A stretch of DNA of 64,000 nt, taken from NCBI GenBank assembly GCA_022818135.1, contig JAFMSR010000006.1:30156685-30220684 (forward strand), read 5' to 3'. Made by a program: the position numbers and the translations under genes. Below are positions 23,875 through 34,670 of the stretch, piece after piece. Numbering within the stretch: position 1 is the first letter of the stretch; the number at the start of each line of letters is the position of its first letter. A model generated the notes under the pieces. That model was given only the letters and a program-made list of their open reading frames with translations. It was not told where the DNA came from and made no database searches. Origin of the DNA: Saxidomus purpurata. Its lineage: Eukaryota > Mollusca > Bivalvia > Venerida > Veneridae.

Positions 23875-24242
23875 TAAGCGACATACCTATAACTATGTCA
23901 AACTAAATAACATTCAAAACATAAATAATACAATCTTTGGAAGTATAATAACTTAACCTTAAAATTTCAGCTATGCATTCCCAGTTATCATCGATAAAAT
24001 CAGCGGTTTAAAAATATACTGCAGTACCGTAAACTATTCAATAATGTACGTAGAGTTGTTGTTGTACAATAAATGGGTGGATGCGATTTATTACAGAAAG
24101 CCTCTATATTGATTAATTGTGGTAAAATGAGGCATTTTTCGCCATGGGTTCTTGCTTGAAATTGTAAGTTATCATTTTACATTAATTGAACACATAATCT
24201 ATGTTTCGAGAATATAATCTTCTAGATGTAGGGAGTGCCCCT
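23875..24242 (+). mobile_element. TTAA MITE-2 copy
   Basis: Near full length, ending GGGAGTGCCCC and TTAA at 24,243-24,246. It keeps the CTGCAGTACCGTAAA sentence that serves as the empty-site reference for the 41-bp RetA insertion at 26,713. Confidence 0.75.
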
Positions 24243-24246
24243 TTAA

Positions 24247-24674
24247 AGCTTTTAAGTGTTAACTATGCAATAACTAGACATCCCGTAGTAAATGACTTAT
24301 CTGTATTGTATGTAATGCGTATAACTATGTTCAATTGTGCGCATTATACTTTATAATAGTAAACAAACGATGTGGTTTCACAGGAGCGGCTAGATAAACA
24401 AATACAATTGTAAAATAACCTGGTCAAGCGATGAATAAATCATAACGATAACTAGGGTAATGTAACTACATGTGGTGTAAAACACAGTGAATGCGCTAAA
24501 ATGAACTGATAAATGCAGCTAAAAGATAACAAGCAGTACATATGACGTGAATGAACTCCAACCGTAGAACATGTCGTCGGCTAATACGAAGCGCAATCAA
24601 TAACCGACAAAGGGTACCAGATAAAGGTAAATGATCGTAAAGTCATAGTAACGATAATAATTTTTATGTTGCAG
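24247..24674. other. No gene seen
   Basis: AT-rich sequence leading to the splice acceptor of the zinc-finger pseudogene at 24,675. Confidence 0.3.
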
Positions 24675-25033
24675 AACACGATGTCAGGAAAGGTCAACAA
24701 GGCGCACAGGTTATACACTTGCAGGGTATGCGGCAAAAAAGACTGGAAAGGGAGACTTATTGGGCACCTCCTGAAATACCACGTGCCCATTGACCGCGTA
24801 CCATATAACTGCAGTCTTTGAAGCTTCCGTTGCACCGACAGGGCAACTCTTGTGTATCACATTAACTACTACATGCCGAAGAAGCCATCAATTGCAAGGT
24901 GACCAACCTAGCCACAGTTCTCAACAGATCAGAAAATCCAGTCGAGGTATCATCTATGACTTTCGCCAGCGATACAGAGCATCTGATATAAGACCATTAC
25001 TTCTCAGAAGCTAACTCGAGCATTTTTGAGCCC
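24675..25033 (+). pseudogene. Decayed C2H2 zinc-finger exon
   Basis: A good acceptor (TTTTTATGTTGCAG) precedes an ATG at 24,681. The frame encodes a first C2H2-like finger with Cys14, Cys17, His29 and His34, then a second finger starting at Cys44 in which the codon expected to be the next Cys is TGA at 24,819. The frame continues past the stop with more finger residues (Cys and His in order) and then shifts. A RetA insertion ends the segment. The two-finger arrangement resembles mollusc-expanded zinc-finger proteins that may themselves derive from transposons; I cannot name the family. Together with 26,160-26,477 it looks like one dead plus-strand gene. Confidence 0.55.
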
Positions 25034-25117
25034 AAAAAAACAAAAATAATATCAAACAGGGAATGCCACGTACCAAAAACGCAGCCTCCCCAAAACGAAC
25101 CCCACAGCACCCAGAAG
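25034..25117 (-). mobile_element. RetA copy, ~84 bp
   Basis: Only the terminal blocks of the family up to CAGCACCCAGAAG. It interrupts the zinc-finger pseudogene. Confidence 0.8.
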
Positions 25118-25286
25118 ACCCAAGACACGGATGAACCCAAATTCCCTGACTGGCTCGCAGACTTTAACGTCTCACCAAAGACTTCCCTGATGAATTTCTG
25201 CCCACCGTCTAACCAAGGGGCTACCATATATGGGTTTGTTTAATCCGAACGCTTGAGCCAACCCTTGACAATACCAAACGTAAAGA
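25118..25286 (+). pseudogene. Fragment of the zinc-finger pseudogene
   Basis: Sequence between two RetA insertions, with short coding-like runs in shifting frames and several stops. It is assigned to the same dead gene by position only. Confidence 0.25.
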
Positions 25287-25354
25287 CAAAAAAACAAAAA
25301 TAATATCAAACAGGGAATGCCACGTACCAAAAACGCAGCCTCCCCAAAACGAGC
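25287..25354 (-). mobile_element. RetA copy, ~68 bp
   Basis: The conserved family end up to CCCCAAAACGAG, then non-family sequence. Confidence 0.8.
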
Positions 25355-25698
25355 CTTCCACCTACGCTTCAGGCCGGTGTGTTGCCCAACTGTCGAGTTG
25401 CTACAACTGCAAACCAGGTTGGACCAAGGTCATATTTACCAATTGCTATCAAACCATATAGTTCACCATTTACTGCAACAAAGGGAACATTCTTACAGGG
25501 GAATCTTCCTGCCTATCCATCAGCGACCGCTACTAGTTCAGATGTAATGGCACCACCAGTTTTGACATTTGGCAGCCAGCTGTAAATACCTTCTGTAGCC
25601 AAACCCTTGAGGCCTGCTCTCGTTACCGCGTCAGTTACGCCAGCACCGGGAACCCCAATGCCCAAGGGTACTCCCCTTCAAGACGAATCCTTAGGTTT
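25355..25698 (+). pseudogene. Coding-like fragment, Pro/Ser/Thr/Ala-rich
   Basis: A 68-codon open frame at 25,379-25,585 rich in Pro, Ser, Thr and Ala, with balanced base use unlike the AT-rich surroundings, ends in TAA. No domain is recognised. It may be a linker part of the dead zinc-finger gene. Confidence 0.3.
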
Positions 25699-26156
25699 GC
25701 TTTTTATATATTTATACACGAGCATTTTCGTGTTTTACATACCATGCCTTTTGTTTCCATTGCGTGTGTTAGAGATTCACCTAGCAGGGATTACTTTTAT
25801 TTACACTGTCCTGTGACTTTGGAACATGGTGGGGGTAAGAGTGAGGTTGGGTGCGCACCATAAACCGGTTTAAGCTCCCCAGTGGTGTTTTTGCCACTGA
25901 CCGTTCCAAGGCGGTGCCCCACTGTGTTCCTTTAATTGTTCGTTTTGTCCTCGTGTGTTTGCTTTGTGTGCTTGTGTGTGTTGGTGGTGTGTGTTTGTGT
26001 GTGTGCTTGATTGTGTGTGTGTGTTGTGTGTGTGTGTGTGTGAGTGTTGGTGGTGTGCACTTCTGGGTGCTGTGGGGCTCGTTTTGGGGAGGCTGCGTTT
26101 TTGGTACGTGGCATTCCCTGTTTGATATTATTTTTTTGTTTTTTGTTGTTTTTTTA
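25699..26156 (+). mobile_element. RetA copy, ~0.46 kb
   Basis: One of the longer copies: TTTATATATTTATACACGAG block, GTGACTTTGGAACATGGTGG block, GGTGCGCACC block, TG microsatellite and T-rich 3' end. Its T tail runs straight into ACAG at the start of the next exon-like segment. Confidence 0.85.
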
Positions 26157-26159
26157 CAG

Positions 26160-26477
26160 GATATTTTAGGTGACAGGTACCCATCGTACATTACTGACCC
26201 ATTGTACCAAGAGAGTGAGACAGCACAGACCGCCAATACCATGAACGTTAAGCCCCGAAGTGAGGAATACTCCCAAGACCTTGACCAGTAGCACCACCCA
26301 GACTTCAAACAAGAGCCAGGCTACAGAGACATTGAATCAAACGGCAGAGAACTTCACGCGATCAACAGAAATCTTAGATCTATCCTGGAAGAGATGCAAA
26401 ATTTTCACCAGGCTTTTGGATCGTTCGAAAGGACATGTGCTCGCCGTCCATTCAATGTACAGCTGACAGCTCCCAAG
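26160..26477 (+). pseudogene. Exon-like segment with one in-frame stop
   Basis: A 318-base segment (106 codons, phase 0) bounded by TTTTTTTACAG and a GTAGGT donor. Codon use is coding-like throughout. A single TAG at 26,289-26,291 interrupts it; the reading frame is unchanged on both sides. The second half is rich in charged and Asn/Gln/Leu residues that could form a short coiled coil. I read it as the C-terminal exon of the dead zinc-finger gene. The polypyrimidine tract of its acceptor is supplied by the tail of the adjacent RetA insertion. Confidence 0.5.
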
Positions 26478-26712
26478 GTAGGTCCAGAACTCCGTTGTTC
26501 CAATCAGTGAATAACCGGAAAAGAGACGCCGCTACAGAAAAGTAGTGACGGTTAAAGGGACGTACCCAATATAACTGATGTCAAACTCGATAACCTCCAA
26601 AACATAAATAATAGAATCTTTGGAAGTGTTATAACTTCCCCTAAAATATTCAGCTATGTATTTCCAGTCATCGATAAAATCAGCCGTTTAAAATATACTG
26701 CAGTACCGTAAA

Positions 26713-26753
26713 AACAAAAATAATATCAAACAGGGAATGCCACGTACCAAAAA
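26713..26753 (-). mobile_element. RetA micro-insertion, 41 bp
   Basis: Only the last 41 bp of the RetA family, flanked by CGTAAA on both sides (26,707-26,712 and 26,754-26,759). Uninterrupted MITE-2 copies read CCGTAAAC once at this place, so this is a true insertion with a 6-bp target duplication. Confidence 0.8.
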
Positions 26754-26800
26754 CGTAAACCATTCAATAATCTGTAGAGTTGTTCTTGACGTTGTTCTTG

Positions 26801-26848
26801 CGTTTTTGGTACGTGGCATTCCCTGTTTGATATTATTTTTGTTTTTTT
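26801..26848 (+). mobile_element. RetA micro-insertion, ~48 bp
   Basis: Plus-sense terminal fragment CGTTTTTGGTACGTGG to T-tail, in opposite orientation to the 41-bp copy 47 bases away, so the two form a long perfect inverted repeat. Confidence 0.8.
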
Positions 26849-27037
26849 GTACAATAAATGGATGGATGCGATTTATTACAGAAAGCCTCTATAAGGATTA
26901 ATTGTGGTAAAATGAGGCATTTTTCCCCATAGGTTCTTCTTTGAAATTGTATTTATTTATCATTTTGCGTTCATTGAACACATAATCTTAATAATTGTTT
27001 CGAGAATATAATCTGCCAGATGTAGGGAGTGCCTCTT

Positions 27038-27290
27038 GAAAGGGACAAACCCTATAACTGAAGTCAAACTAAATAACCGCCAAAATATAAAAAATAGAAT
27101 GTTTGGATGTCTTATAACTTAACCTAAAAGTTTTAGCTATGCTATAAAATCAGCGTTCTAAAATATACTGAAGTACCGTAAACCATTCAATAATCTTTGT
27201 AGAGTTGTTGTTGTACAATTAATGGGTGGATGCGATTTAAAGCCTCTATTGATTGTGGTAAAATCAGGCGATTTTCACCGTAGGTTCTTC
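27038..27290 (+). mobile_element. TTAA MITE-2 fragment
   Basis: A second MITE-2 directly after the previous one, starting AAAGGGACAAACCC and truncated at its right side, where MITE-1 sequence begins. Confidence 0.65.
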
Positions 27291-27294
27291 TTAA

Positions 27295-27596
27295 AAATGG
27301 CATACTTGTACATAAATATAGAACTAAATGCTAGAATCAAAATATAAGCAAAAAGCGAGATAGGACTTTGCAGAAATCGATTGATAATGTCGGTTACACG
27401 GCACCGCTACACTATATGTTTATATTGGAATTTCAAAAGCGTTTGCAACACTTTTGAATTTGGTAGCGTTTTATTTGAAATCTAGAGATAAACAGGAATT
27501 TATACTGAAGCCCTTTTATATGACTATATATTCTAAGATACGTTATTTACATGCAGTTTTAAGAACTTTATTGTTTTACCAAAAGAGCGAACAGCT
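27295..27596 (+). mobile_element. TTAA MITE-1 copy c
   Basis: Left end truncated; right end GAGCGAACAGCT followed by TTAA at 27,597-27,600. Confidence 0.7.
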
Positions 27597-28130
27597 TTAA
27601 CAATTAAATTGAGAATTTGGTTCTGAAATGTCTGGTCTTAATCCTACACAGGTAGGTAAGAGCTACATACAGATCCTTATTACAAAGTTATGCTGTATCA
27701 GAGTCAATATATATTTTTGCAACAAAACACCGTCCTGGGGGATTTTTGCGAAAAAATATATTGACTCATCAACACGGCATACGAGAGATCTCAAAGCCAC
27801 TTTATCACTTCCTTTTTTTCTTGAAAAAGTGTACCTCGGTACAACCTCAATTGTTTAATTTGAGAATACAAATCACATTTGCATATAATTAAACGTATTT
27901 TTTCTAGAATACTGGAAGAATTATAAATACTCGTCTACATTACTAAAGAAATGAGTACAACACAACATTATTATGGCATATGTTACTCCATTAGAAGGCA
28001 AACAAAAGCAGATTTCAGTGAAAAAGGTATGTGGTCAGATGCCTTTAAGACTTCTGTTTCATTAACATATTCTGACGAGTATTTGAAACACACGAGGTAC
28101 GCTACACATGCAAATGTAACGTGTTGCAGT
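27597..28130. other. Weak exon-like signals only
   Basis: ATGTCTGGTCTTAATCC at 27,628 followed by CACAG|GTAGGT, and a 25-codon segment at 27,951-28,026 ending AAAAAG|GTATGT, look like possible small plus-strand exons. No partner exons or domains support them. Confidence 0.2.
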
Positions 28131-28385
28131 TAAAGGTCCACTACTAAGCGAAAATTAAGTGACAGTTATTTCAATGGCAAGTACATTACCTTATGCAAGA
28201 CACTAAATAATGAAGATTTGCGGGTTAAAATTTACAGAAAGTGTTTGGAACACGAAGAAAAGTATGTGTATTATGTTGAAATCTCAGTGATTCGACAAAA
28301 TGACTACCCAGGTCTTTTTAACTTTCTTCATAATGCATAAAAAATAATTGTGCATGTACTGTGGTTTATTTAGAATTTCTACATA
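28131..28385 (+). mobile_element. Dispersed repeat MITE-3, copy 2
   Basis: Starts TTAAAGGTCCACTACTAAG and matches 22,655-22,961 without that copy's internal duplication. Confidence 0.7.
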
Positions 28386-28569
28386 CAACAAGAAATATTT
28401 TAAAAAGGGAATGTACACAAATTCCCTTTTAAGGACCCTGTTTTCTAATAACAACCCATTAGAAAGCAAGCCTTATTTTCAATGTTTAAAAAATAACAGC
28501 AACAACTTCATGTCTATTTTTCAAACTTTACTTTTCAGCCGTTAAAATAAGCAATGCAGAATTGTCACC

Positions 28570-29186
28570 GTTAGGCTGGCCAAACATGATACAGCTTTCA
28601 TACAAAACATTCAGTAACATAGGTTTAAGTATTGAATATATCAGTTAAAATTCATCAAAATTATAAATACTTCACACAATGAGACCAAGACTAACGTTTG
28701 GCCGGCCTAACAAATCAAAAATATTTACACTTACTAAAGTTTTACACAAAACAGTCAAGAGTCCCAGACTATACTGTTTGGCCAGCCTAACAAATGATAA
28801 ATGTTTTAATTTTCACATCGTTCAGCCTAACAACTTTAAAATTCAAAAGTACATGAACAGCAGAGGAAAGACAATGTTTAGCCGGCTTAACAAATAATAA
28901 CTTTTTTTACAACAGAGACCAAAACTAGTGTAAGGTCAGCCTTACAAATGATAAATAATTCTCTTAAAACATTTAAAGACCAAAAATTGTGTTAGGCCGG
29001 CCTAACAAACAATACATTTTTCTAACAAAACATTAAGAGACCAAATCTAGTGTTTGGCCGGCCTAACAAATCAAAATTATTTACAGTTATTAAAGTTTTA
29101 CACAAAACAGTCAAGAGTCCCAGACTATACTGTTTGCCGGCCTAACAAATGATAAATATTTTAATTTTCACATCGTTCCGCCTAAC
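28570..29186. repeat. Cluster of ten GTTAGGCCGGCCTAAC-type palindromes
   Basis: Perfect or near-perfect palindromes at 28,570, 28,696, 28,776, 28,820 (partial), 28,876, 28,931, 28,992, 29,052, 29,132 and 29,175 (partial). The segment 28,696-28,872 is repeated at 29,052-29,222, an offset of 356 bp. The short open frames here are by-products. Function unknown; it could be a binding-site array or subterminal repeats of an element. Confidence 0.75.
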
Positions 29187-29222
29187 AACTTTAAAATTCA
29201 AAAGTACATGAACAGCAGAGGA

Positions 29223-29756
29223 AAAAAAATAATAATAATATCAAACAGGGAATGCCACATACCAAAAACGCAGCCTCCCCAAAACGAGCCCCATAGCACC
29301 CAGAAGTGCACACCACCAACACACACACAAACACACACACACAATCATGTACACACACACACATACACTACCAACACACACTAGCATACAAAGCAAACAC
29401 ACGAGGACAAAACGAACAATTAAAGGAACACAGTGGGGCACCGCCTTGGAACGGTCAGTGGCAAAAACACCACTGGGGAGCTTAAACCGGTTTATGGTGC
29501 GCACCCAACCTCACTCTTACCCCCACCATGTTCCAAAGTCACAGGACAGTGTAAATAAAAGTAATCCCTGCTAGGTGAATCTCTAACACACGCAATGGAA
29601 ACAAAAGGCATAGTATGTAAAACACAAAAATGCTCGTGTATGAATATATAAAAAGCAAATCTTGAGAACCAAAAAAACGTACATTGTATGTACTCAATGC
29701 CTTTGCAGAAGACAGAGCACCAAGAGAAACACCCTTAAGGGCCCGATGAAACAGGC
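29223..29756 (-). mobile_element. RetA copy, ~0.53 kb
   Basis: A-rich 3' end at 29,223, CA microsatellite, and family sequence as far as CCCTTAAGGGCCCGATGAAA, the longest simple copy besides the one at 52,365. It truncates the second palindrome repeat. Confidence 0.85.
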
Positions 29757-29779
29757 AGATGTATCACACAGTTTTCAGA

Positions 29780-30025
29780 TTGGCAGCCTCTGTGATTGAG
29801 TGGTTAGTGTAGCTGACTTGAAACCACTGTAACCTCTCGTAGATTGAGGGCCATGGGTTCGAGCCCTGCTACCGACCATGTCTCTTTATGTCAGAAATTT
29901 GCCAGTTTCGTACAGAGGATAGGAGTCTAGTACTGGTTCTTCCCGGGAAAGATGGTTAGGTTAACTGCTCACCTGATAAAATGACCAAACCGTGTGGTTG
30001 GAATCGGCGTTAAACTCCTACAAAA
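29780..30025 (+). mobile_element. tRNA-derived SINE with 10-bp target duplication
   Basis: The head has a tRNA-like A box (TGAGTGGTTAGTGTAG) and B box (GGGTTCGAGCCC), and the tail is GGCGTTAAACTCC. AGTTTTCAGA flanks it at 29,770-29,779 and 30,026-30,035. The internal pol III promoter appears intact. It shares its tail with the SINE at 48,877-49,172. Confidence 0.85.
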
Positions 30026-30089
30026 AGTTTTCAGAAATTATCATGCCAATTAAAGCAAACTTAAACAATAGGCCATTACTGCAGTGTGT

Positions 30090-30560
30090 GTGTGTAGATG
30101 CAGGATATGGCAAAAACCAAACAAACTTTACATTGACCTACTGACCTCAAAACATGGGTCATCTGCTGGTCATGACCAACTTCTACTTCAATTTTCATTA
30201 TCATAGGCCCAAGTGTTTTCGATTTAACATCCCGAAACAGTTGTACTATTCCTGTTCACTGTGACCTTGACCTACTGACCTGAAAATCAATAGGGGTCAT
30301 GTACTGGTGATGACAAATCACTTGCAAACCCCAAGTCAAAGGATCGTAGGCCAAAGAGTTCTTGATCGGAAACCATTTGGCAAACCAAGGTCAATGTGGC
30401 ATTGGATCTCAAATTCACTACTCAAGGGTCACTACTGTTGTTGACCAACCGGCACACAAAGTTTGAGGATCACAGGTGTAAGTATTCTTAAGTTATTGAT
30501 CGGAAACCATTGCTGTACCGACCGACTAACATGTGCAAAGCAATATACCCTTCAAAGGGG
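30090..30560 (+). repeat. Tandem-core element with ~135-bp repeats
   Basis: GACCTTGACCTACTGACCT-type repeats about three times, ending near CCCTTCAAAGGGGTGCATAA. Confidence 0.55.
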
Positions 30561-30950
30561 TGCATAAAAACCGTAATGACTACATCACAGTCAGTTAAAA
30601 TATTGCCAGACTTTAATTTCAATAAAATGTAGTAATCACAAGTCAATGTAACACCTTGTATACAAAACAGACTATGGTCCACTTACTGTAGATGTGCCAG
30701 CATTGACATATGTTAGTGTTTGACTTATTGTTACAGTATCTGCCGACAAAGTATTAACTTGTGTTACTGGCTATGAATCTGACTGGAAAACGTCCTGTAA
30801 GTTTATCAAATTTTCAGCTGTTTGGGTCTCTCTTACAGGCCTCTGTGAAAATCAAAGCAAGAAATTACAGTTATCGAATATATATCCCCCCCCCCCTCCC
30901 CCAATGAAACAAATAACTGAAAAACAACTGAAGAAGTGACAGGAAATTGT
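30561..30950. other. No gene seen
   Basis: AT-rich sequence with a poly-C tract at about 30,888; nothing else identified. Confidence 0.3.
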
Positions 30951-30952
30951 CA

Positions 30953-31998
30953 CAAAACCAGGTTTTCATTTTCCAGTCTGCTGGCCGAGCGCAAATGTGT
31001 TTTTAAAGTCAGTAGATATACATAATGTGAAAAAGAAACAAAGGTTTTCTTCTATATATTACATGTGTAAAAAAAGCAAAGGGCCATAATTCAGGCAAAA
31101 TTGATCCAAACACAAAACCCAGACAATATGCACGAGGGCACTTGATGACAACAGTTGTGTGAGAGTTCGGCTTAAATATCTTGAGAAATGTAGGAGGTAG
31201 TGGGCACGTGACAGTATTCTTCTATATATAACATATGTGGAAAAAAGCAAAGGGCCATAAGTAAGGAAAAAATTTTAAAAAAAAAGAAAGAAAAAAAAAA
31301 ACTTGCTCTGTGTGGGGTTTGAACCGCTGGTCTCATGAGAAATTTTGTCATCTTACTGTAACAGAATACTCCAAAGTATACAGGACTGGTAATCTATTCT
31401 AAAAATAGACAGTAATAACAGAGTATTCTCCCTTTTATAATAACAGAGTATTCTCCCTTTTATATATACTTAAATAAGGAGACACAAAATTGCTAACGGA
31501 CGGACGGACGACCAGGGGCAGAACATTATATATTCAAAATTCTTTAGTTCACAATTATATAGTGAAAGTTTGGTTGAAATCCCTTGAGAAATGTAGGAGT
31601 TGCACACAAAAGAGTATTTCTCTATCTATATTACATTATGTGGAAAAAAACAAAGGCCCATAATTCTGTCAAAAATGACAATATGCGCCAGGGCACTTGG
31701 TGACAATAATTCTGTGAAAGTTTGGTTGAAATCCCTTGAGAAGTGTAGAAGGAGTTGCGCACAGAAGAATTACATATGTGAAAAAAACAAAGGGCCATAA
31801 TTCTGTCAAAAATGACCAAATCACAAAACCCCCGACAATATGCGCCAGGGCACTTCATTACAATACTTCTGTGAAAGTTTGGTTGAAATCCGTTGAGAAA
31901 TGTAGGAGGAGTTGCGCATAGAATAAATTGTTTACGCCCGCCCGCCGACATAACTCAATCTTATAACCAGGACTTTTCCTTCGGAAAACCTGGTTAAA
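30953..31998 (+). mobile_element. Tandem-core element bounded by AACCAGG repeats
   Basis: Starts AAAACCAGGTTTTC. It contains repeats of AAGGGCCATAATTC...GGGCACTT...TTGGTTGAAATCC at 31,080, 31,660, 31,790 and partial copies, and ends in a hairpin with AACCAGG/CCTGGTT and TTTTCC/GGAAAA arms at about 31,960-31,997. The open frames at 31,600-31,951 are repeat by-products. At 31,310-31,350 an embedded minus-strand segment with GGTTCAAACCCC resembles a SINE B box. Confidence 0.6.
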
Positions 31999-32165
31999 AA
32001 TGTATTGGTCTGCCTGCTTCCAAAAAAAGGCATTAAAAAAAAATTCACCACTCCACCGGGCCTCATCTCTGAGGTGATTTTTTTCTCTTCAATTACAGTC
32101 ATCAAAACTTAATTGGTGTAACATAAATTAAATCAGTACTTCTTTCAGACAACAAGAATTCTTAA

Positions 32166-32532
32166 AGGCCCATACCCTACAACTGATGTCAAACTAAATA
32201 ACCTCCAACACATAAATAATATAATCTTTGGAAGTATTAAGTAAACCTAAAAGTTTCAGCTATGCATTCCCAGTCATTATCGATAAAATCAGCGGTTTAA
32301 AATATACTGCAGTAACATTAACCATTCAATAATCTCTGTAAAGTTGTTGTTGTACAATTAATGGGTGGATGCAATTTATTACAGAAAGCCTCTTTATTGA
32401 TAAATTGTGGTAAAATGAGGCATTTTTCGCCATAGTTCTTCTTTGAAATTGTATTTCTCTATCATTTTACCTTCATTGAACACATAATCTATGTTTTAAG
32501 AATATAATCTGCTACATAAAGGGAGTGCCCCT
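32166..32532 (+). mobile_element. TTAA MITE-2 copy, near full length
   Basis: Flanked by TTAA at 32,162-32,165 and 32,533-32,536; ends AGGCCCATACCC and GGGAGTGCCCC, imperfect inverted repeats. Confidence 0.8.
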
Positions 32533-32747
32533 TTAAGTTTCTATATAGAATAACTATGTAAAAAAAGCACTACATTCCTTTAAGGACCTGCCTGATTTCT
32601 GAAAAAGTCCTGTCTAACAGTGATACAGAAGTCAGTTGTAAGATTAAATCAGTACTATTAGTTTTAGAAAACAGAAATTTCAGAGTTTCTAAATGAAGAA
32701 TATTTAAGAAAAGTGCTACACCCTTTAAAGAAGCATATTGCTAAACA

Positions 32748-33204
32748 AGAGGGCCATGATGGCCCTGTATCGCTCACCTGAATACAAGTCTACTTGCCGG
32801 ATGGGTGTGCTCAATTTTGACCCAAGAGGCATGACTTGAACAAAGTATGTGGAAGACCACAAGACAATGTTATATACCAACTACGTTTTCCTATACAAGT
32901 CTTTGTAGAACAAGTGACCCCTGCGCTGGGCCAATAATGACCCCATTGACCAAGGGGTATGATTTGAACAAACTTCGAAGAAGTCTACTACGCAATGATA
33001 CATGCTAATATCTAAGCTCAAGGCCCTGTGGTTTCAAAGAAGATTGTTAAAGTTTTTCCTGTTTAAGCCTATGTAAAATCAAGGGACCCCCTGCAAGTGT
33101 CTATTTTGACCTGGGGATCATAATTTGAATTATCTTGGTAGCGGTCTAGTACAGAATGCTATATGCCAAATACCTAATCTCACTTCGTGCCAGGTGAGCT
33201 AAAA
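32748..33204 (+). mobile_element. Non-autonomous element, GGGCCATGATGGCCC...AGGTGAGCTAAAA
   Basis: Starts ACAAGAGGGCCATGATGGCC and ends CCAGGTGAGCTAAAAA. The same two ends, in reversed orientation, bound the element at 40,345-41,445. No coding potential. Confidence 0.65.
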
Positions 33205-33774
33205 ATCAACAAATAAAAAAGCAGGAAGTGTAGGAGGTGGATTTTGGGAAGAGTGATCATTAAATTTTTTGAGCCAGTTATATACAAAATTCGATTTTGA
33301 TAACAGGTTTCAGAGAAAAAGAATTCAAGTTTTTATATTGAATATAGAGGGAAGTAACAATTAAAGGGTTACAACTCTCGAAATACTTACCCAATGTTGA
33401 TGAAAGTTGTATGTGTGCGCTGTGGCATTATGCTATTGTACACTTATTTTAAGTTTCCTGAAATTCTATCCATTGGCTCTTGAGTTAAATCAAAGACCTA
33501 TCATTGGAAATGATAAATATCCCTGCTTACGCGGTGGGCACAAAACAAAAGATATATCAGTGCAGAAGAACATAGAATGGAAAGTATGTTTTACTACACA
33601 TATTAAATACAGCTTCAAATTTAAATGGTGCCATAAATACAGGAGGAACTCAGCTTGAACAGTACAATGAATGATAAAGGTGCAACGTAAAGCCTTTAAG
33701 CAAGGGTACCAAAAGGGAACTAAAAATAGGCATATGGACAGTGCTGCTGAATAATATAACGTATGGGACCTTAC

Positions 33775-33849
33775 CGAAAGTTTCCAAGGTGGGAGAATAT
33801 CCATATTATCTGAATCATCAGAGCTGTTCAGTGCACCAAGAAAAGAGAA
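33775..33849 (-). CDS. Small acidic exon of the minus-strand locus
   Basis: A 75-base exon, 25 codons, phase 0 to 0, acceptor ATCTTCCAG, donor TCG|GTAAGG. It contains the acidic stretch SSDDSDNMD followed by a hydrophobic ILPPW. Its entry phase matches the exit of the 34,671-35,010 exon. Its exit phase 0 would fit the first exon C of the tandem array about 24.7 kb downstream, so the array could be the 3' part of this gene; that link is only a possibility. Confidence 0.5.
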
Positions 33850-34670
33850 CTGGAAGATATTCAAGGCAAACAATTAATATCTATTAAGTCTGAACATCCA
33901 GACAATTTTGTCCAATAAAACAGATGGTTTAAACTAAAATAAATTTGTCATCATGAAAGTGTGTATGGACTTTACATGCACTGACAAAGACTTTTTCTTT
34001 TGGACACCATATACCAGTACTAAAATGCAGATACATGAAATTATCTAAAAACTAAAGTAACAAGTTATAGATATTGTTATGGCAGCTTGCTTACTGACTT
34101 GTTCACTCATATATCTGTGATGGATTTCTGAAAAATCAAGGAAAACTACAGTTTGTGACATATAAGTCCAGACAATAGGAAATCTTTATCAAAATGGAAG
34201 AAAAGAGTTATTGATGTTGCGTTGTCCTGCTTTATGTCCACATAGAAATAGAGATAGCTGTGTACAAGAGTTGCAAGCCAGTGACTTTTCAGGTAGCAAA
34301 TAACGACAAAATGGGAGTCTCAGTGAAGATTAGTTTCAGGTGCCATTAATAAATTTGTTAATTTTTTGTTAAATGTTAATACATGCCTACTTTTAATTAT
34401 TTATTAACACTTATCTTAGGTTTAAAACGGATTAACTGAGAAATTTGTCAAAAGACTACTTTCTTCAAATTGTGATAATAGCCTTTTGGCAGACATTTTT
34501 TAAATGCAAGTATCACAAAATTGTGCATCAATGATTAACCTACAGATAATTGTCTACAATGCAACAACACCAGTTTTATCAGATTTACAGCATTTTAGAC
34601 TAAAAAGGCAGATAATTTTAAATAATTTTTTAATGAAATGTAAGTCATTTTTATACACTGCAAGTTTTAC
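33850..34670. other. Intron, no element recognised
   Basis: AT-rich intron sequence between two phase-matched exons. Confidence 0.4.

Larger units (their letters stand above)
26556..27035 (+). mobile_element. TTAA MITE-2 copy with two nested RetA insertions
   Basis: Starts after TTAA at 26,552-26,555 with AGGGACGTACCC and ends near GGGAGTGCC. It is interrupted at 26,713-26,753 and 26,801-26,848. Confidence 0.75.

Noticed and set aside
31305..31350. tRNA gene on the minus strand (GGTTCAAACCCC)
   Set aside because: Only the B-box side is present; no pairing acceptor stem. Treated as SINE debris.
31600..31951. Open frames of 66-106 codons
   Set aside because: They follow the tandem repeats of the element and repeat with its period.
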